Of a DNA stretch of 64,000 nucleotides, positions 25,037-38,814 are shown one piece after another. The position numbers were made by a program, and so were the translations under genes. Location of the stretch: positions 8,498,501 to 8,562,500 of the forward strand of contig NC_080727.1 of assembly GCF_019097595.1 (NCBI RefSeq), written 5' to 3'. Position 1 is the first letter of the stretch, and each line of letters starts with the position of its first letter. The notes beneath the pieces were generated by a model. It searched no databases, was not told where the DNA came from, and worked only from the letters and a program-made list of their open reading frames with translations. Source of the DNA: Hemibagrus wyckioides. Its lineage: Eukaryota > Chordata > Actinopteri > Siluriformes > Bagridae.

Positions 25037-26139
25037 CGTTATTACATACAATTCCTTAGCTGTACGTAGCTGATACGTAGAGTTCAGGAATCTTTAAATA
25101 GTAGAGCGGCGTGTTTTATTCCATTCCCATGCTCGGTCATTTCTAATGAACTTGGTGTTATGTGCAAGCTTCTGTTAAAGCTCATGCTACAATATTAAAC
25201 TAACATTCAGGACAGATGCATTATTATGCATTATTATAGTTCATATTTCTGTTTACGTTACGTTTATTAGTCACACAAACACACATGCTGCCACCGACAG
25301 GACAAACTCTCAGTTACAGTGGAAAAGGATAAAATGATTTCTTTATGTTAAATGTAATTATTCTCAAGAATATCCATGCATTCCCTCTTATACATATTCA
25401 GCTAATAAAAATACGCAGTAGGTACATACTTAATACTGATGAAGTAGAGATAAGATTTGGCTTAACAGACACTCTACTTTGTGAGCCAGCTGTCTTGTAT
25501 GTAATATGCAGCTGAGGTTTCTAATGCAAAACCATGTAGCTAACATTTATTCATATGTCTTTCATTTAGTCGTATGTTATTATATGTCTTTTAAGTAGTT
25601 TTGGTTAGAGAACTGATATTTTTTCCCAAATTTGTACTCGGGGTCAGTATATCTGATAGTATTTATTGTATGGCATAAGATAAAACCGTATTCACAATGC
25701 GTATTATCTCGCAATCCCTGCGACGGAAAAAGCATCAATATTACTACACGTAAACTAACACTCCTACACTGCAGATTTATACTGAGCAATGATAGAGAGA
25801 AAGAGTCTGACTTTTACCCAAAGTTGAACTTTTAAGCCGTGCCGATAGAGCGTGTGTTTATATCTAAAGCTGAAATAATCATAAACAAAGCCGACACTTC
25901 GGTTTTGAACGAGCTGTCGCCCTAAAATACATCCTGTTTATGTTGTATACCATTTATTTCCTGCCAGAAATCTAGCAAATCTATTACAGATATATCCATA
26001 CAGGATTCATGTTTGATAAAGACAAGAAGGTGACAAAGTAATCACTTTGTTTGTTTCAGTGTGACTGATTCCTGTTTTTATGGTGATTGAAGATGGAATA
26101 CACTGTACACTAATTCTCAGCACATAACTGATGATAATA

Positions 26140-26184
<45 letters not shown>

Positions 26185-26279
26185 TTTAGAAATACACTTG
26201 ATATCCACTGTGTGTCTGTGTAAATGCAACCATAATTAAGATTAGGGAGTTAATCTGATCCGTCTTTTTCCTCTTGCAG
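25037..26279 (+). other. tcf4 intron leading to exon A acceptor
   Basis: Mostly unique intronic sequence, with a (CA)n run at about 26142-26182, roughly 100 bases upstream of exon A. The intron ends in a good polypyrimidine tract and acceptor (CCGTCTTTTTCCTCTTGCAG at 26260-26279). Confidence 0.7.
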
Positions 26280-26335
26280 CTGTGGAAGACAGACTGAGCT
26301 CAGCGTCCTGGGGAAATGGCAGCCGCATAACAAAG
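26280..26335 (+). CDS. tcf4: tcf4 internal coding exon A
   Basis: This is a 56-base exon of the class I bHLH transcription factor TCF4 (E2-2), a nuclear protein that binds E-boxes as homodimers or with tissue-specific bHLH partners. It follows a strong acceptor (CCTCTTGCAG) and ends at AAAG|GTATCT. Two bases (CT) complete a codon begun in the previous exon, which lies outside the window. The rest encodes [18 protein letters not shown] and stops on a codon boundary. The VEDR..S.SWGNG core matches TCF4 as I remember it and differs from TCF12 (DERGG..SWG) and TCF3. The exon's last residues (SRITK) are unlike the usual HPSPSR ending and about two codons shorter. It encodes the linker after the N-terminal activation domain. 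A huge TATC array begins about 14 bases after the donor. The frame runs on into the intron without a stop, but the donor and the match of exon B argue that splicing occurs here. Confidence 0.88.
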
Positions 26336-26348
26336 GTATCTGTCTGTC

Positions 26349-28639
<2,291 letters not shown>

Positions 28640-29155
28640 TAGGAACACCTAGACACCAATACATTCATGCATTTATCCAATCAGCCAATCATGTGGCAGC
28701 AGCACAATGGAAAAAGTCATGATCTGAGATTTAGTTAATGTTCTCATCAAACATCAGAATGAATAAAAAGCATGATCTCTGTGACTTCAACTGTGGCATG
28801 CTTGGTGCTAGCAGATGGGCTGATCTGACTGTTCATACACTGCTGATCTCCTGGGATTTTCACACAACTCTCTCAAGACATTACACAGAATGGGGCGAAA
28901 AACAAAAAACAGCGAGTGAGTGACAGTTCTGTGGGTGGAAACACTTTGTTGATGAGAGAGATGGCAAGAATTGTTTTGAGCTACCAGGAATGATATAGTG
29001 AATCAGTGTAAATAATCACTCTTTACAACAGTTTTGAGCAGAAAAGAATCTCAGCTTGAACAAAACGTTGACCTTGAGATGGATGGACTATAAGAGCAAG
29101 GGACCACATCAGGGTCAGCCAAGATCAAGAATGTGAGGCTATCATGCACACAGGG
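28640..29155 (+). pseudogene. Tc1-like transposon, 5' part, degraded
   Basis: It begins with TAGGAACACCTAGACACCAA immediately at the end of the tetranucleotide array. It then follows the layout of a fish Tc1 family that I recall: CCAATCAGCCAATCATGTGG, then the helix-turn-helix coding part (GATCTCTGTGACTTCAACTG, CTGATCTCCTGGGATTTTCA) and GGAAACACTTTGTTGATGAG. Stops and indels break the frame. The catalytic core and the 3' terminal repeat are not found in order. It is a 5' fragment of a dead transposon, possibly cut by the array expansion. Confidence 0.75.
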
Positions 29156-29204
29156 TCATTAAAATCATTATTTTGGTTTTATTATTTATAGGTTATTATA
29201 GCAG

Positions 29205-29292
29205 TAAAGGGACTCTTGAATGGGATATACAACAAGAACATATGGGTGTGATGGTCAGATGTACACAGACTTTCTGGCTATTTAGTGTAGCT
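29205..29292 (+). mobile_element. Possible Tc1/MITE right end
   Basis: The segment GAATGGGATATACAACAAGA, then GGTGTGATGGTCAGATGTAC, ends in CTATTTAGTGTAG. It resembles the right end of a fish Tc1-type element whose terminal repeat ends in ATATAGTGTA. No matching left end was found, so it is only a fragment. Confidence 0.35.
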
Positions 29293-30866
29293 CAGTACAA
29301 GACTGTAGTCTGTTTGTCATTTCAGCCTTTGAAACATGGTTTTAGTTAGAGGAATGACAGAATGTAGTGTGTTTTATAAAGCTTAATTGGACTACAGTTG
29401 TGTCTGTCTTGATCTCTTATGGTATCTGTCTGTGTATCTGTGTATATCACCCATTCTATCTTTCTCTCTGTGGTCTTTCTGCGTTACGAGACCAAGAGCT
29501 TTGTATTTATTGTGCATAATTACTACCAACTGCTTAGTCATGATTATTTTTATTTTCTGACCTGAATTGTTTTGTCTCTCTGTTGATTGCTTGTCTGCTG
29601 AGTTCAGAGGTCGTACTGAGAAGGTCATGTGAGGTAAAAGCATGTCTGCCATCAGCAGAAATTCGAGATGTGAGGTGAAGGACATGCCTACCCAAGCACT
29701 TTCTGCTAATGCAAATGGAGGATTGTGACACTGATGCGCACTAAGGATGAACTCATTAGCCTCTGCCTTATTTAGCACTTTTCTGAGTTTAACTACTTCA
29801 GTTTTTGCTGTTTGTCGTACTGTTGGATGAAGTTTTTTTCGCTCATGTACTGACAGATTCCTGTGTGTGGAAGCTGCTCAGGACGTCGGTGTACTAGGCG
29901 ATGGGTTACACCTCAAAAATGAACAGCATTAAAATCCATCCTTCCATCATTAAACTTATAGAAGAGTAGCAAGAAACACCTCTACTAAGAGCTGAGTCAA
30001 AGCTATCAGCCATAGGCTATGTGCTAAGTGTGCCGCTTACTGTGTATTAAAACACTGTGTACTGTCTTCACAATAGATAATGATTTCCAACACATTATGT
30101 TAGTTAAACTTTGTGGCTAAATCATTTTTATAGAAGGTCATTCTGTTGTATGGCATGTAGTGCACAAGTTTCTGGATAGATCAGTGTTGATGATTGTGAA
30201 GAATCTACGTATGTTTAAATAGACACTATACCCTGAACCAAATTGTGCATCCTAATTTTACTTGTATGAATAAACCACTGAACGGATCAAGCAGTATGTT
30301 GCTTAGTTTATTGATGAAAACCTGTAGCTAGCGGACACAGTATAAGGACGGATCAATATATATGATTATTATTAACTTTATTTCTAAGCTTTTGCCTTCT
30401 TGAAGGTTTTTCGTACAATTTTCTCTCCCCAGTAATTCAGCGTTTACAAGTAATAGTTTGTATCTGAAAATATTCATCACAGATAAAAAAATATATATAT
30501 ATATATCTTGACTGCTTTTTTAAAATAGCTAATGCTGTGAGATTATAATTGGGAGATGTGCAGTACAGCTGAGTGTTAATGTTAACATTAGCACCAAGCT
30601 TCATCACTCTCCCTGAAGACCATTTAATAGTTCGTTTGAATAAATTATCTCACTTAATGCCAGAGGATGTCTTATTCACATTATGCTTGTGTCATGTGTT
30701 TATTAAGAAAAAATGCAACCAAACCCATCATTCTTCTTGGAGGTGTTGTGTGAACAATTTCCATATTTAGCGTGTAACACATGAACTGGAATGATTATAT
30801 CAATATCAGACTGTTAGTCAGGACAGTGAATAAAATATACGCTATCAAATCCATTCAATCCAATCC
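29293..30866. other. Intronic stretch, no gene seen
   Basis: Unique intronic sequence with a small (AT)n at about 30489-30506. A minus-strand open frame of 128 codons at 29392-29778 has no recognisable domain and no splice context. Confidence 0.6.
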
Positions 30867-31317
30867 AATGCTTCAGCATACCAAGACATTTTGGACAATT
30901 TCATGCTCCAAACTTTGTGGGAACAGTTTGGGGATGACCCCTTCCTGTTGCAACATGACTGTGCACCAGTGCACAAATCAAGGTCCATAAAGACATGGAT
31001 GAGAGAGTTTGGTGTGGAGGAACTTGACTGTCCTGCACAGAGTCCTGACTTCAACCCCATACACCTTTGGGATGAATTAGAGTGGAGACTTGAGCCAGGC
31101 CTTCTCATCCAAAATCTTGACCCCACAAATGCACTTCTAGAGGAATGGTCAAAAATTCCCATAAACACACTCCTAAACCTTGTGGAAAGACTTCCCAGAA
31201 TAGTTGAAAGAGTTGCTGTTATAGTTGCAAAGGGCGGGCCAACTCTATATTCTATCCATGTGCGTATCCATGTGCATGTAAAGACAGGTGTCCCAAAACT
31301 TTTGGCAATATAGTGTA
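30867..31317 (+). mobile_element. Tc1-like copy 3, 5'-truncated
   Basis: It is the same family as the copies at 11647 and 12968. The start is truncated at AATGCTTCAGCATACCAAGA, and the right terminal repeat (CCCAAAACTTTTGGCAATAT then AGTGTA) is intact. A frame of about 140 codons covers the C-terminal catalytic region (HDCAPVHKSRSIKTW, CPAQSPDFNPIHLWDEL). Compared with copies 1 and 2, the motif NPIEHLW reads NPIHLW, so the conserved catalytic Glu codon has been deleted. A stretch near LLIQNLDPTN is also rearranged. It ends 76 bases upstream of tcf4 exon B. Confidence 0.88.

Positions 31318-31319
<2 letters not shown>

Positions 31320-31351
<32 letters not shown>
31320..31351. repeat. (AT)n next to exon B acceptor
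   Basis: About 16 AT units lie directly between the Tc1 terminal repeat and the branch-site region of exon B. Confidence 0.9.
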
Positions 31352-31355
<4 letters not shown>

Positions 31356-31393
31356 AATACACCTCTGCTGACCTTGGACTTTTATCGCTGCAG

Positions 31394-31490
31394 ATTTACG
31401 TTGACGGCTCTCAATACTCGCACATGGCCGGCCGGGACTTGGGGTCACATGATGGCATCTCACCTCCTTACGTGAACTCTAGACTGGCAG
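31394..31490 (+). CDS. tcf4: tcf4 internal coding exon B
   Basis: This is a 97-base exon between ATCGCTGCAG and CTGGCAG|GTAAGT, a near-consensus donor. It starts in phase 0, matching the end of exon A, and encodes 32 residues plus one base that pairs with the first two bases of exon C to make a Gly codon. The peptide contains [19 protein letters not shown], followed by [12 protein letters not shown]. It matches the TCF4 segment Y-DG-Y-HM--RDLGSHD--SPP-VNSR that I recall, with the same length. TCF12 has a different sequence here (RLGAHEGLSP..MNS). This strongly supports tcf4. The segment lies in the central linker and carries no known fold. The nearest upstream feature is a Tc1 remnant ending 76 bases before the acceptor. 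Confidence 0.93.
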
Positions 31491-32679
31491 GTAAGTGCTG
31501 AAGGTTCCCCATGTAACATCTGGACACTCACTGTATGTTATTATTAGATGTTGGTCAGAGGTAGCAGCAATGGTGTGTAAACAGGTTATAATGAGAATTG
31601 CATATATGACTGCGTAACATGATGAAATGAACAGGTTTGTGAATAAGGCTGGAGATTTCTTTAAACGGCTCAACTGGATTTTTGTTACCCTCCTCACCTT
31701 GTGTCTGAGTATGTGAGGTAAAGACACAAGGGTATTGTGGTTCAATTTGCAATATATGTTTGGCAGTAGCTATACTTAGTCTGAATGGTTTTGTTTGATT
31801 TTATTCCAAATCTACTACAAGGAAATCGTTTGGCTTCACCAGACCCTGTAAATATCACATTTAGTAAATCACCTGTCCATGTCATTAACTCTTTTTCTCT
31901 TCACACTTTCTCTGAGTGAATCTATACAGGCGTGATCTTCCACAGCTCATAACACTGCGCTGTACCATAGGCTGTTTATGCCACACTGCAAAATGGCCAG
32001 TGACACAGATAATCAGGCTGTGATACAAGAGCCCAAGACTAATTAAACTTGACATAAGTCATAAAAAATGTAATATAGAGCCCTAGGACATCCTGTTTAT
32101 CTATGTTTGTCTCTCTCTCTCTCTCTCTCTTCCAATTGAAGCAGCAACTTCTCATAAATGATAGATAACATTCAGAATTAAAGCGACTGCAGGAGTGTAA
32201 GTGGGATTTTTCCCATGAGCTGTATTGTGTGGGTGTGAGTTTCTACCCAGTGGTAATGTTAAGCTCTTCTAATATAAGTTTTAAATGTTCATTACATTTA
32301 ACCTTCAAACGTTCATGATGAGAGAGAGAACCTCAGTACCGACTGTCCTTCTTTGTTTGGAAATGACCGGGTTTGTGATCATATGTTTGTCTTAAGGCAC
32401 ACCGGGTGCCACTGTCTTCTGCTTCGTTTGTGGAATCCTCGTTTCCTCTGTTTTCCGTCTGAAGTGTTCACCTCCTGGACCAGGCTCATAACTCATTCAC
32501 TCACATAGATTTAGCAGCGGGATGATTCTCCACAACCGAGAGATGTTAAGTTGAGATGTTTTGTGAGCAACAATGTTGCAAGGGACAAACCTAACATCAC
32601 CATCAGGATGTGACAAATAGGCGTATGTTCAGGCTCACACACTGCATGGTTTTATAGTGCACATGTAGTGTTTATATTC
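31491..32679. other. Intronic stretch, nothing recognised
   Basis: Unique intronic sequence downstream of exon B, with a short TC run at about 32111-32130. No exon was seen. Confidence 0.6.
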
Positions 32680-32960
32680 ATTCATTTTCCCTTCACATTT
32701 CCTGGTGGGGGTTGCAGTAACAGGCTGAGAAGGTCAGTCCAGACGTTTCTATCCCCAGCCATAGATTCATGCTCTTCCTGAGGATCCACAGATGTTCCCT
32801 AGCAAACTGTGAGATATAATCCTGGGTCTGCCCCAGGGTCTCTGTCCGGTGGGACATGCCTGATACAGCATACAGCGAAAACACTGGCACTGGGTTCATC
32901 AAACACTTCAATCCCGCAGCAGCACGGCAACTCTTTAGGGACTGACTCCGGAGCTGCACC
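32680..32960 (-). pseudogene. Non-LTR retrotransposon ORF2 C-terminal fragment
   Basis: On the minus strand the frame contains TQDYISQFAREHLWILRKSM and LGIETSGLTFSACY. This parallels the WRDYISRLAWERLGVPQEEL..VWTDPLSLL ending that I recall for fish non-LTR LINE ORF2. The plus strand carries the diagnostic blocks GAAGGTCAGTCCAGACGTTT and GTCTCTGTCCGGTGGGACAT. It is a degraded 5'-truncated 3' end. Confidence 0.6.
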
Positions 32961-33582
32961 GTGAAATAAAAACACACAGATCATTTTTCAAGGAGCCAAA
33001 AACGAACCTTATAATTATTCCTCACACCACATGGTTTGCTTCTCATTTGTATAAAGTTTAACTCCTTAACCTTTATGTAACGCATCACCTCCTGTTGCTG
33101 TAAATCACCCCCTTATTAAAAGAAATGAATGGGTTTCAGCTGTTTTGATGAGTTGTATGAATGCAAGGTAAGTCATCCCGGTGAAGGGTCATAAAGATGA
33201 ATTGCAAACACATATTTCTAAATGAGCCTACATTCAGATTCAGATTTACTGTACCATTGCTGTGCAGTTAAAATGAACTGTACGTGTATTTCAGTGCATT
33301 ACAGTGTCCTTAACATCCTACAATATGCATGTCAGATAGGTAAAGCTTATGTAGATAAGCCTGAAATCTTTAAAATGTGCAAATCTCAGAAAGAAGTGGG
33401 TTTTGGAAAAAAGCAGAACTTGTTTAGTTGTATAAAATCTACTATTATTCCAAATTTACCAGTTGTTGTTCTGGTAATGAAAATAGGAGGTAAAAAAACA
33501 ACAACTAGTAAACCAACTTGCATTTTAACTTTAAATTCTGATCCAGAGCATCCAGAGTGTGTCAATATGTTAATGTCTCTGA

Positions 33583-33625
<43 letters not shown>

Positions 33626-33970
33626 CACAGCAGTCCAGGCACACAAAGAGAAAAATTATGTAATGTTCTCCAGCACTGAGAACTTTACAGATTACAGTGA
33701 CATGTTTTAGATAATCAGCACAGGGATTTGGGTCGCCCTCCAAGCCCACACACATTCATCCTGAGCACCAATTCTCTCTCTCCCTCTCTTTCTCTCTCTC
33801 TCCCCCACCCCTGTTTTTTTCTCTTGTACACTTTCTATCTTTCTCTCTTTTCCTCTGTTTGATTTTTTCTCTCTCTGTGTCTCTATGTCCTCACTCTCAA
33901 CTTCCCTTCAGGCTTTACCCAGTTGGATATGTCTGCTTGCTCACTTGCTCTCTCTTTCTCTTTCTCCCTC

Positions 33971-34004
<34 letters not shown>

Positions 34005-34358
34005 TGCAGTCCAGTCTTTACTCTAGTCATTTAGAGCAGCATTAACTCATTAATTTCACTCTCAATCACCTCAGTGCTGTTGAGACTGTTTTTTTTCCCC
34101 TGCTTAGGTACACACAGGGATTTGTGTGTGTGTGTGTTACTGAAAACAACATATAAGAGCCAGTAGGTTTGAGATGTTAAGAGTTGGGGGGATTAGTATA
34201 ATGTGTTTGTATATGCTTGTATGTTCATGTCTGTTTAATTGTGTGTGGCAGCAGCTAATGTGGGCCCAGACGTCACGCCTTGACATGCTAATCACACATC
34301 TGTCATTATTGTCATCGAAGTAGAGAAGAAAGTTTGACATAGTTGACATTAGAGTACT

Positions 34359-34389
<31 letters not shown>

Positions 34390-34445
34390 CATTTACTTTC
34401 CGCTACACTATATGTATTTATGACTGTGCAAGTTTTACTTATGAT

Positions 34446-34479
<34 letters not shown>

Positions 34480-35182
34480 TGAGGAAGAGACCAAGCAGGT
34501 GCAGGTGAGCACACACAGTGCTTCTTTACTGTCACTGTCCTGGCCACAAAGCACATGCAAGTTTTGGACTTGTAAGCAAGTTTGCTTGGAACTCGCCTTT
34601 TTTTTGTGTTTGTGATTCTTGTTTTTCCCTTCAGCACTTTTCACACAGCACCAGTTCAGTAGTGTTAATTCAGCAGAGGTTTTTCTCCCTGGATGTGCGA
34701 TTTTTCTGCAAATCTTTGAAGTTTGGGAGAGTTTTGCTGAGCTTTTGTGATTTGCTGATAATTTATTAGCTCGTTTTCAAATGATGCACAGTGCAAAGTG
34801 AGAAATATTAATCAGGTCTGCTTGATTTTGTTTTGGTTTTGTTTTCAAGTTCTTGAAGCTGAGCACCCCGGGTCTGTGCAGCTCTTTACACATGTTATGT
34901 GCTCCTGTTACGCTTTAATTGTGTATGCAGCCTAAGTTTCTCAAGGGCATGCATTACAGCACAGAGATCATTATTAACTGTTTCTTCTAGTTAGGATGAT
35001 ATGGACTGCATAATGCATTTAGCTACAATTTTTGTGTGGTTATTTTGCATGCAATAGTAAACACTAAAGTCCTGTGAATAGGGGCAAAGTCATTCAGGAA
35101 GAGACTCATATCATACCTTAAAGGTGATCAGACAGAAGAATACTGTGTTAACTGAGGGCATGAAGCCTTTATGATCACCACC
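32961..35182. other. Intronic stretch with TC/GA and GT repeats
   Basis: GA repeats lie at about 33582-33617, a TC-rich tract at about 33773-34006, and GT runs at about 34122-34137, 34361-34387 and 34446-34480. Plus-strand frame 33222-33710 spans the GA repeat and has no recognisable domain. I reject it as a gene. Confidence 0.55.
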
Positions 35183-35391
35183 TATACATTACAGCAGAAT
35201 TCTTTTCTTTATATATCCCAGCTGAGGAAGTTGGGTCAGAGCACAGGGGCAGCTATGATACAGCACCTCTGAAGCAGAGATGGTTAAGGACCTCGCTCAA
35301 TTGCCCAACAGTGGAGCTTGGTGGGGCTTGAACCCAGATCCTCCACTCAGCAACTCAGAGGCAGAGCCTTAACCACTTGAGCCACCAATTT
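35183..35391 (-). mobile_element. tRNA-derived SINE, minus strand
   Basis: Read on the minus strand it starts TGGTGGCTCAAGTGGTTAAG (A-box-like) and has GGGTTCAAGCCCC (B box). It then runs CTCCACTGTTGGGCAATTGA, TGCTTCAGAGGTGCTGTATC and CAGCTGGGATATATAAAGAA, ending at a CTGCTGTAATG tail. The A and B boxes mark a Pol III, tRNA-derived origin. Near-full-length copies of the same family are common in otophysan fish as I recall. A related plus-strand copy lies at 62736. Confidence 0.75.
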
Positions 35392-35740
35392 GATTTGCTC
35401 TAAGGAGATATGTGAACCATGATCATCTGTAGCACCGATGTTACTGGCATGGTCCATCAAGTTAGCTAGAAGCATTTTAGCTTGCTAGCAAAAAAAAAGA
35501 AGCATACATTTCAATAGAATTAATTATTTGAATTGGTCAATTTGAATTTCATGCAAATGTTATAGAAATGTTTGAATATTGCTTATTTTGCTGTATTTTA
35601 TATAAATGAGTTCTTAGAAGGTAGAGCAAGTAACCCAAAGTTTAACCATTCATATCTTTTATATGAATTGAGGCACTCATAAGTCATATGTAAGATATGT
35701 GATCAGGACCTGAACGGGAGCTTTGGTATGTTTTAAGTGG
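35392..35740. other. Intronic stretch, nothing recognised
   Basis: Unique AT-rich intronic sequence between two SINEs. Confidence 0.6.
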
Positions 35741-35915
35741 TATCTTGGTGGTTAAGGTGTTAGATTACTCATCTGAAGGTTGTGAGTTCAAATCCCAGAT
35801 CCCACAAGTTGTCCACCCTTGGGCCCCTGAGCAAGGCCCTTAACCCTCAAGGTGTTCAGGTGTATAAAATGAGATAAATATGTAAGTCGCTCTGGATAAG
35901 TGCATGCCATAAAAA
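35741..35915 (+). mobile_element. tRNA-derived SINE, plus strand
   Basis: An A-box-like TCTTGGTGGTTAAGGTG and a B-box GTTGTGAGTTCAAATCCCAG are followed by CCTGAGCAAGGCCCTTAACC and a tail AAGTCGCTCTGGATAAGTGC. This arrangement is typical of a tRNA-derived fish SINE. It is directly followed by the next retroposon at 35925. Confidence 0.7.
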
Positions 35916-35924
35916 CTCAAAAAA

Positions 35925-36232
35925 GAATCCCGGGTTCGAACAGGCAGGGAACTTTTCTGTGTGGAGTTTGCATGTTCTCCCCGTGCCTGCGTGGGTTTAC
36001 TCCGGTTTCCTCCCACAGTCCAAAAAACATGTACATTAGGTTGATTGGTAATTCTAAATTGCCCATAGGACTGAGTGTGAGTGTGTGTGGTTGTTTGTCT
36101 ATATGTCTGGCCCTGTGATGGACTGGGTCCAGGGTGCACCCCTGCCTTTCACCCAATGTGTGCTCCAGCAGATCCCCGTGCTTTTTAGGGATAAAGCATG
36201 TATAGAAAATGGATGGATGGATGGATGAATGG
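35925..36232 (+). mobile_element. L2/V-SINE-like retroposon, plus strand
   Basis: It begins at the B-box-like CCCGGGTTCGAACAGGCAGG and runs through GTGGAGTTTGCATGTTCTCC, GGTTTCCTCCCACAGTCC, AATTGCCCATAGGACTGAG, GACTGGGTCCAGGGTGCACC and AAAATGGATGGATGGATGG. The head is truncated and the 3' tail is complete. Confidence 0.75.
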
Positions 36233-36235
36233 ATG

Positions 36236-36490
36236 AATTCACCCATTCATCTTCACTAATTGCTTTATCTTCATCAAGTCACTTGTCATACTGGTAACAC
36301 TGGACAACATTCCCACACTCATTCACACCCAGGGGCTATCTAGTATAACCTACGTGAAACTGTCCGTAGGAGAAACTGTAGAAGTATTAGAAATCTACGC
36401 TAACACAGAGAGAAAATTGAAACTCCACTCAGACAATAATCTGGGGTCACGAGTGAACCGGTGTCTGGAGCTGTGAAGCAACATCTGCTA
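36236..36490 (-). mobile_element. L2/V-SINE-like retroposon, inverted copy
   Basis: In inverted orientation and more diverged than its neighbour: CATTCACACCCAGGGGCTAT, GGAGAAACTGTAG, AAATTGAAACTCCACTCAGA and GGTGTCTGGAGCTGTGAAGC. It joins the plus-strand copy tail to tail at ATGGATGAATTCACCCATTC, forming an inverted-repeat pair. Confidence 0.6.
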
Positions 36491-37153
36491 CAATACTGTG
36501 ATGTTTAGTAATTATTTTAACTACTTTTTGTGGGTGTATTTCCATAGCATGAAATATCAGTTTCATGCTGAAATATTCTGGTTAGAATGGTCAGACTGTG
36601 CTGCTATACACAGTATTGTTCAAGCAAAAACAAGCTGTAAAGAACAGATAACTGAGATGTGAATCTCACTTCACACAGGCCATTATTTGAGTTGAGCTCA
36701 AATCCATAGAAGGTCCAAACACCAGTGTGCACAGCTTTGGTGTTAATGGCTCACGTACATATGCTTAATTAAGTCACATAGATATGCTTAACAGTGTCAT
36801 ACTACTGATAAGAAATATATTAACTATATCTGTCTACTGGTTTTCTCAGCCTTAACATTTCCTGTGCATGCAGGCCCAAGAGTATGCATTACCCACGCAC
36901 ACACACACACTTGCCCAGATGGCATTTGATGGGCAGAGTCGAGGGTCCTGAAGGCATGTGACCCCTCCTCACTCCAATCTTCACCTTCGCCATTCTAATT
37001 AACACACTCCTTCATTTCTGGAACCACCCCCTTGACACCGGGTCTGATGCTTCCTACTCCTCTGAGGTTTTATCCCCCCCCGCAGGCTAGTTGCCCCACT
37101 GTGGGAGAGAGGTGAGGGTGCAATAAACGAGCAGAGTGGAAAGATGAGGGATG

Positions 37154-37185
<32 letters not shown>

Positions 37186-37935
37186 CACTAAGGTGAGCAT
37201 TTTTGGCATGAATCCCATAGCTGAGAATCTCAGCTGGGTAACGTCAGGTGTAAATTGACCATTAACTCCATAGACACAAGTACTTAATTAAAAATAAATA
37301 AATAAATAAATAAAGTTTCACAGTTATTTATGTTATTTAAATAACTAATAGCAGCAGTAATGTTTGCAGTTATTCAGGGTGTTTCTTCTTTTTTTAAGTA
37401 CAAGTATGTTTTTCAAAATACTGATTAAAATGCATTTCAGTCTATTTTATAAATATTATAAAATTCATTTTGTCCGCTTCTATTTGGTTTATTTCTTTTA
37501 TAGCCATAGAAGCCACAGTTTTTGGCTTATAATTTATAAAAAAAACATTTGTGATATATATATGCTAAATGCTAAACTGGAGCTTATATGCAGATTATTA
37601 AACTGATGCTGGTTTTATTGTGTAGCATTCTTCAGTATTTTTCTGCAGGACCAAATCAGTCCAAATCCTGTAACAAATGGCAAAGAATGGAATTTAATTT
37701 AATACATATTAAAGAACTTAATCATTTTAAAAAAAAAATTAGTTAGGTATGATTTTATCATCGTTTTTATCTCATATTTTATCTTATTTTTTATGCTCAC
37801 TGTAAATATATTTTTTTCTTTTTAATTATTTATACTATCATTAAATGATATTTTGATTTATTTATTTTTATTTTTTTATTTTTTTACAAATAAAATATTG
37901 AACACCTCTAATGCACATACATCCTGGTGCCTGGA

Positions 37936-37970
<35 letters not shown>

Positions 37971-38084
37971 CATGCAGACTGGAACTGTTGAAGCATCCTG
38001 GCTATTCATTGGAGAAAATGTGTGATTGGTCTGTCGCCTGAGGGCACGCCCCCAAGCATTTAGCTAGAATGAACACACATACGT

Positions 38085-38117
<33 letters not shown>

Positions 38118-38368
38118 GATGCTAGTTTTCTTGTGATTGCACTATTATTGTAGTTGATGCTTATTTTAATTCGTTTTTTTTTTTTAATTAATTAATTTTT
38201 TGAAACCGCTAAATAAGTTTCTCATGTGTCGTATAAGGCAAATAAAAAATAATCCACCAGTTGAACAAGGAGGGAAAAAAGAGATAGTGAGTACAAGAAA
38301 GAGAGAGAGCGATAGATGTGAGGGATCCAGAGGATAAAAACTGAGTGAGAGAGCTGAGGGCATGGAGG

Positions 38369-38404
<36 letters not shown>

Positions 38405-38474
38405 AATACATGTAAGGGAGACAGCCGCTGGGAGAAACGTGAAGTGGATCGACATCGTGTTGAGGAGGAGTAAG

Positions 38475-38516
<42 letters not shown>

Positions 38517-38599
38517 TGAGATGAAGATGTCAGGCCTAGCTCAGTGCTGCAGATGAGTCCTTTCGACAGCATGTAGGGCCGAGCATGTGTGTGTGTGTA

Positions 38600-38631
<32 letters not shown>

Positions 38632-38714
38632 GGAAAGAGAGAGCCTGTGTGCGTGTGTGTGCATGTGTGTGCAGATGAGCCCTCGTGGGAGAAGGGCCGG
38701 GTTGCTCATGTAGG

Positions 38715-38750
<36 letters not shown>

Positions 38751-38814
38751 GTGTTTGGTGTGTGTGTATGAGAGAGAGAGAGAGAGAGAGAGAGTGTGTG
38801 TGTGTGTGTGTGAC
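36491..38814. other. Intronic stretch rich in microsatellites
   Basis: GA repeats lie at about 37158-37182, (AAAT)n at 37290-37313, AT-rich sequence at 37340-37900, CA at about 37938-37966 and 38087-38115, GT at about 38371-38401, 38480-38514 and 38587-38621, TC at about 38721-38744, and GA/GT at about 38771-38811. No exon was seen. Confidence 0.6.

Noticed and set aside
29392..29778. 128-codon minus-strand frame
   Set aside because: No recognisable domain or splice signals, and it lies antisense within a tcf4 intron.
33222..33710. 162-codon plus-strand frame
   Set aside because: It spans a GA microsatellite and has no domain. Its length is explainable by chance plus the repeat.
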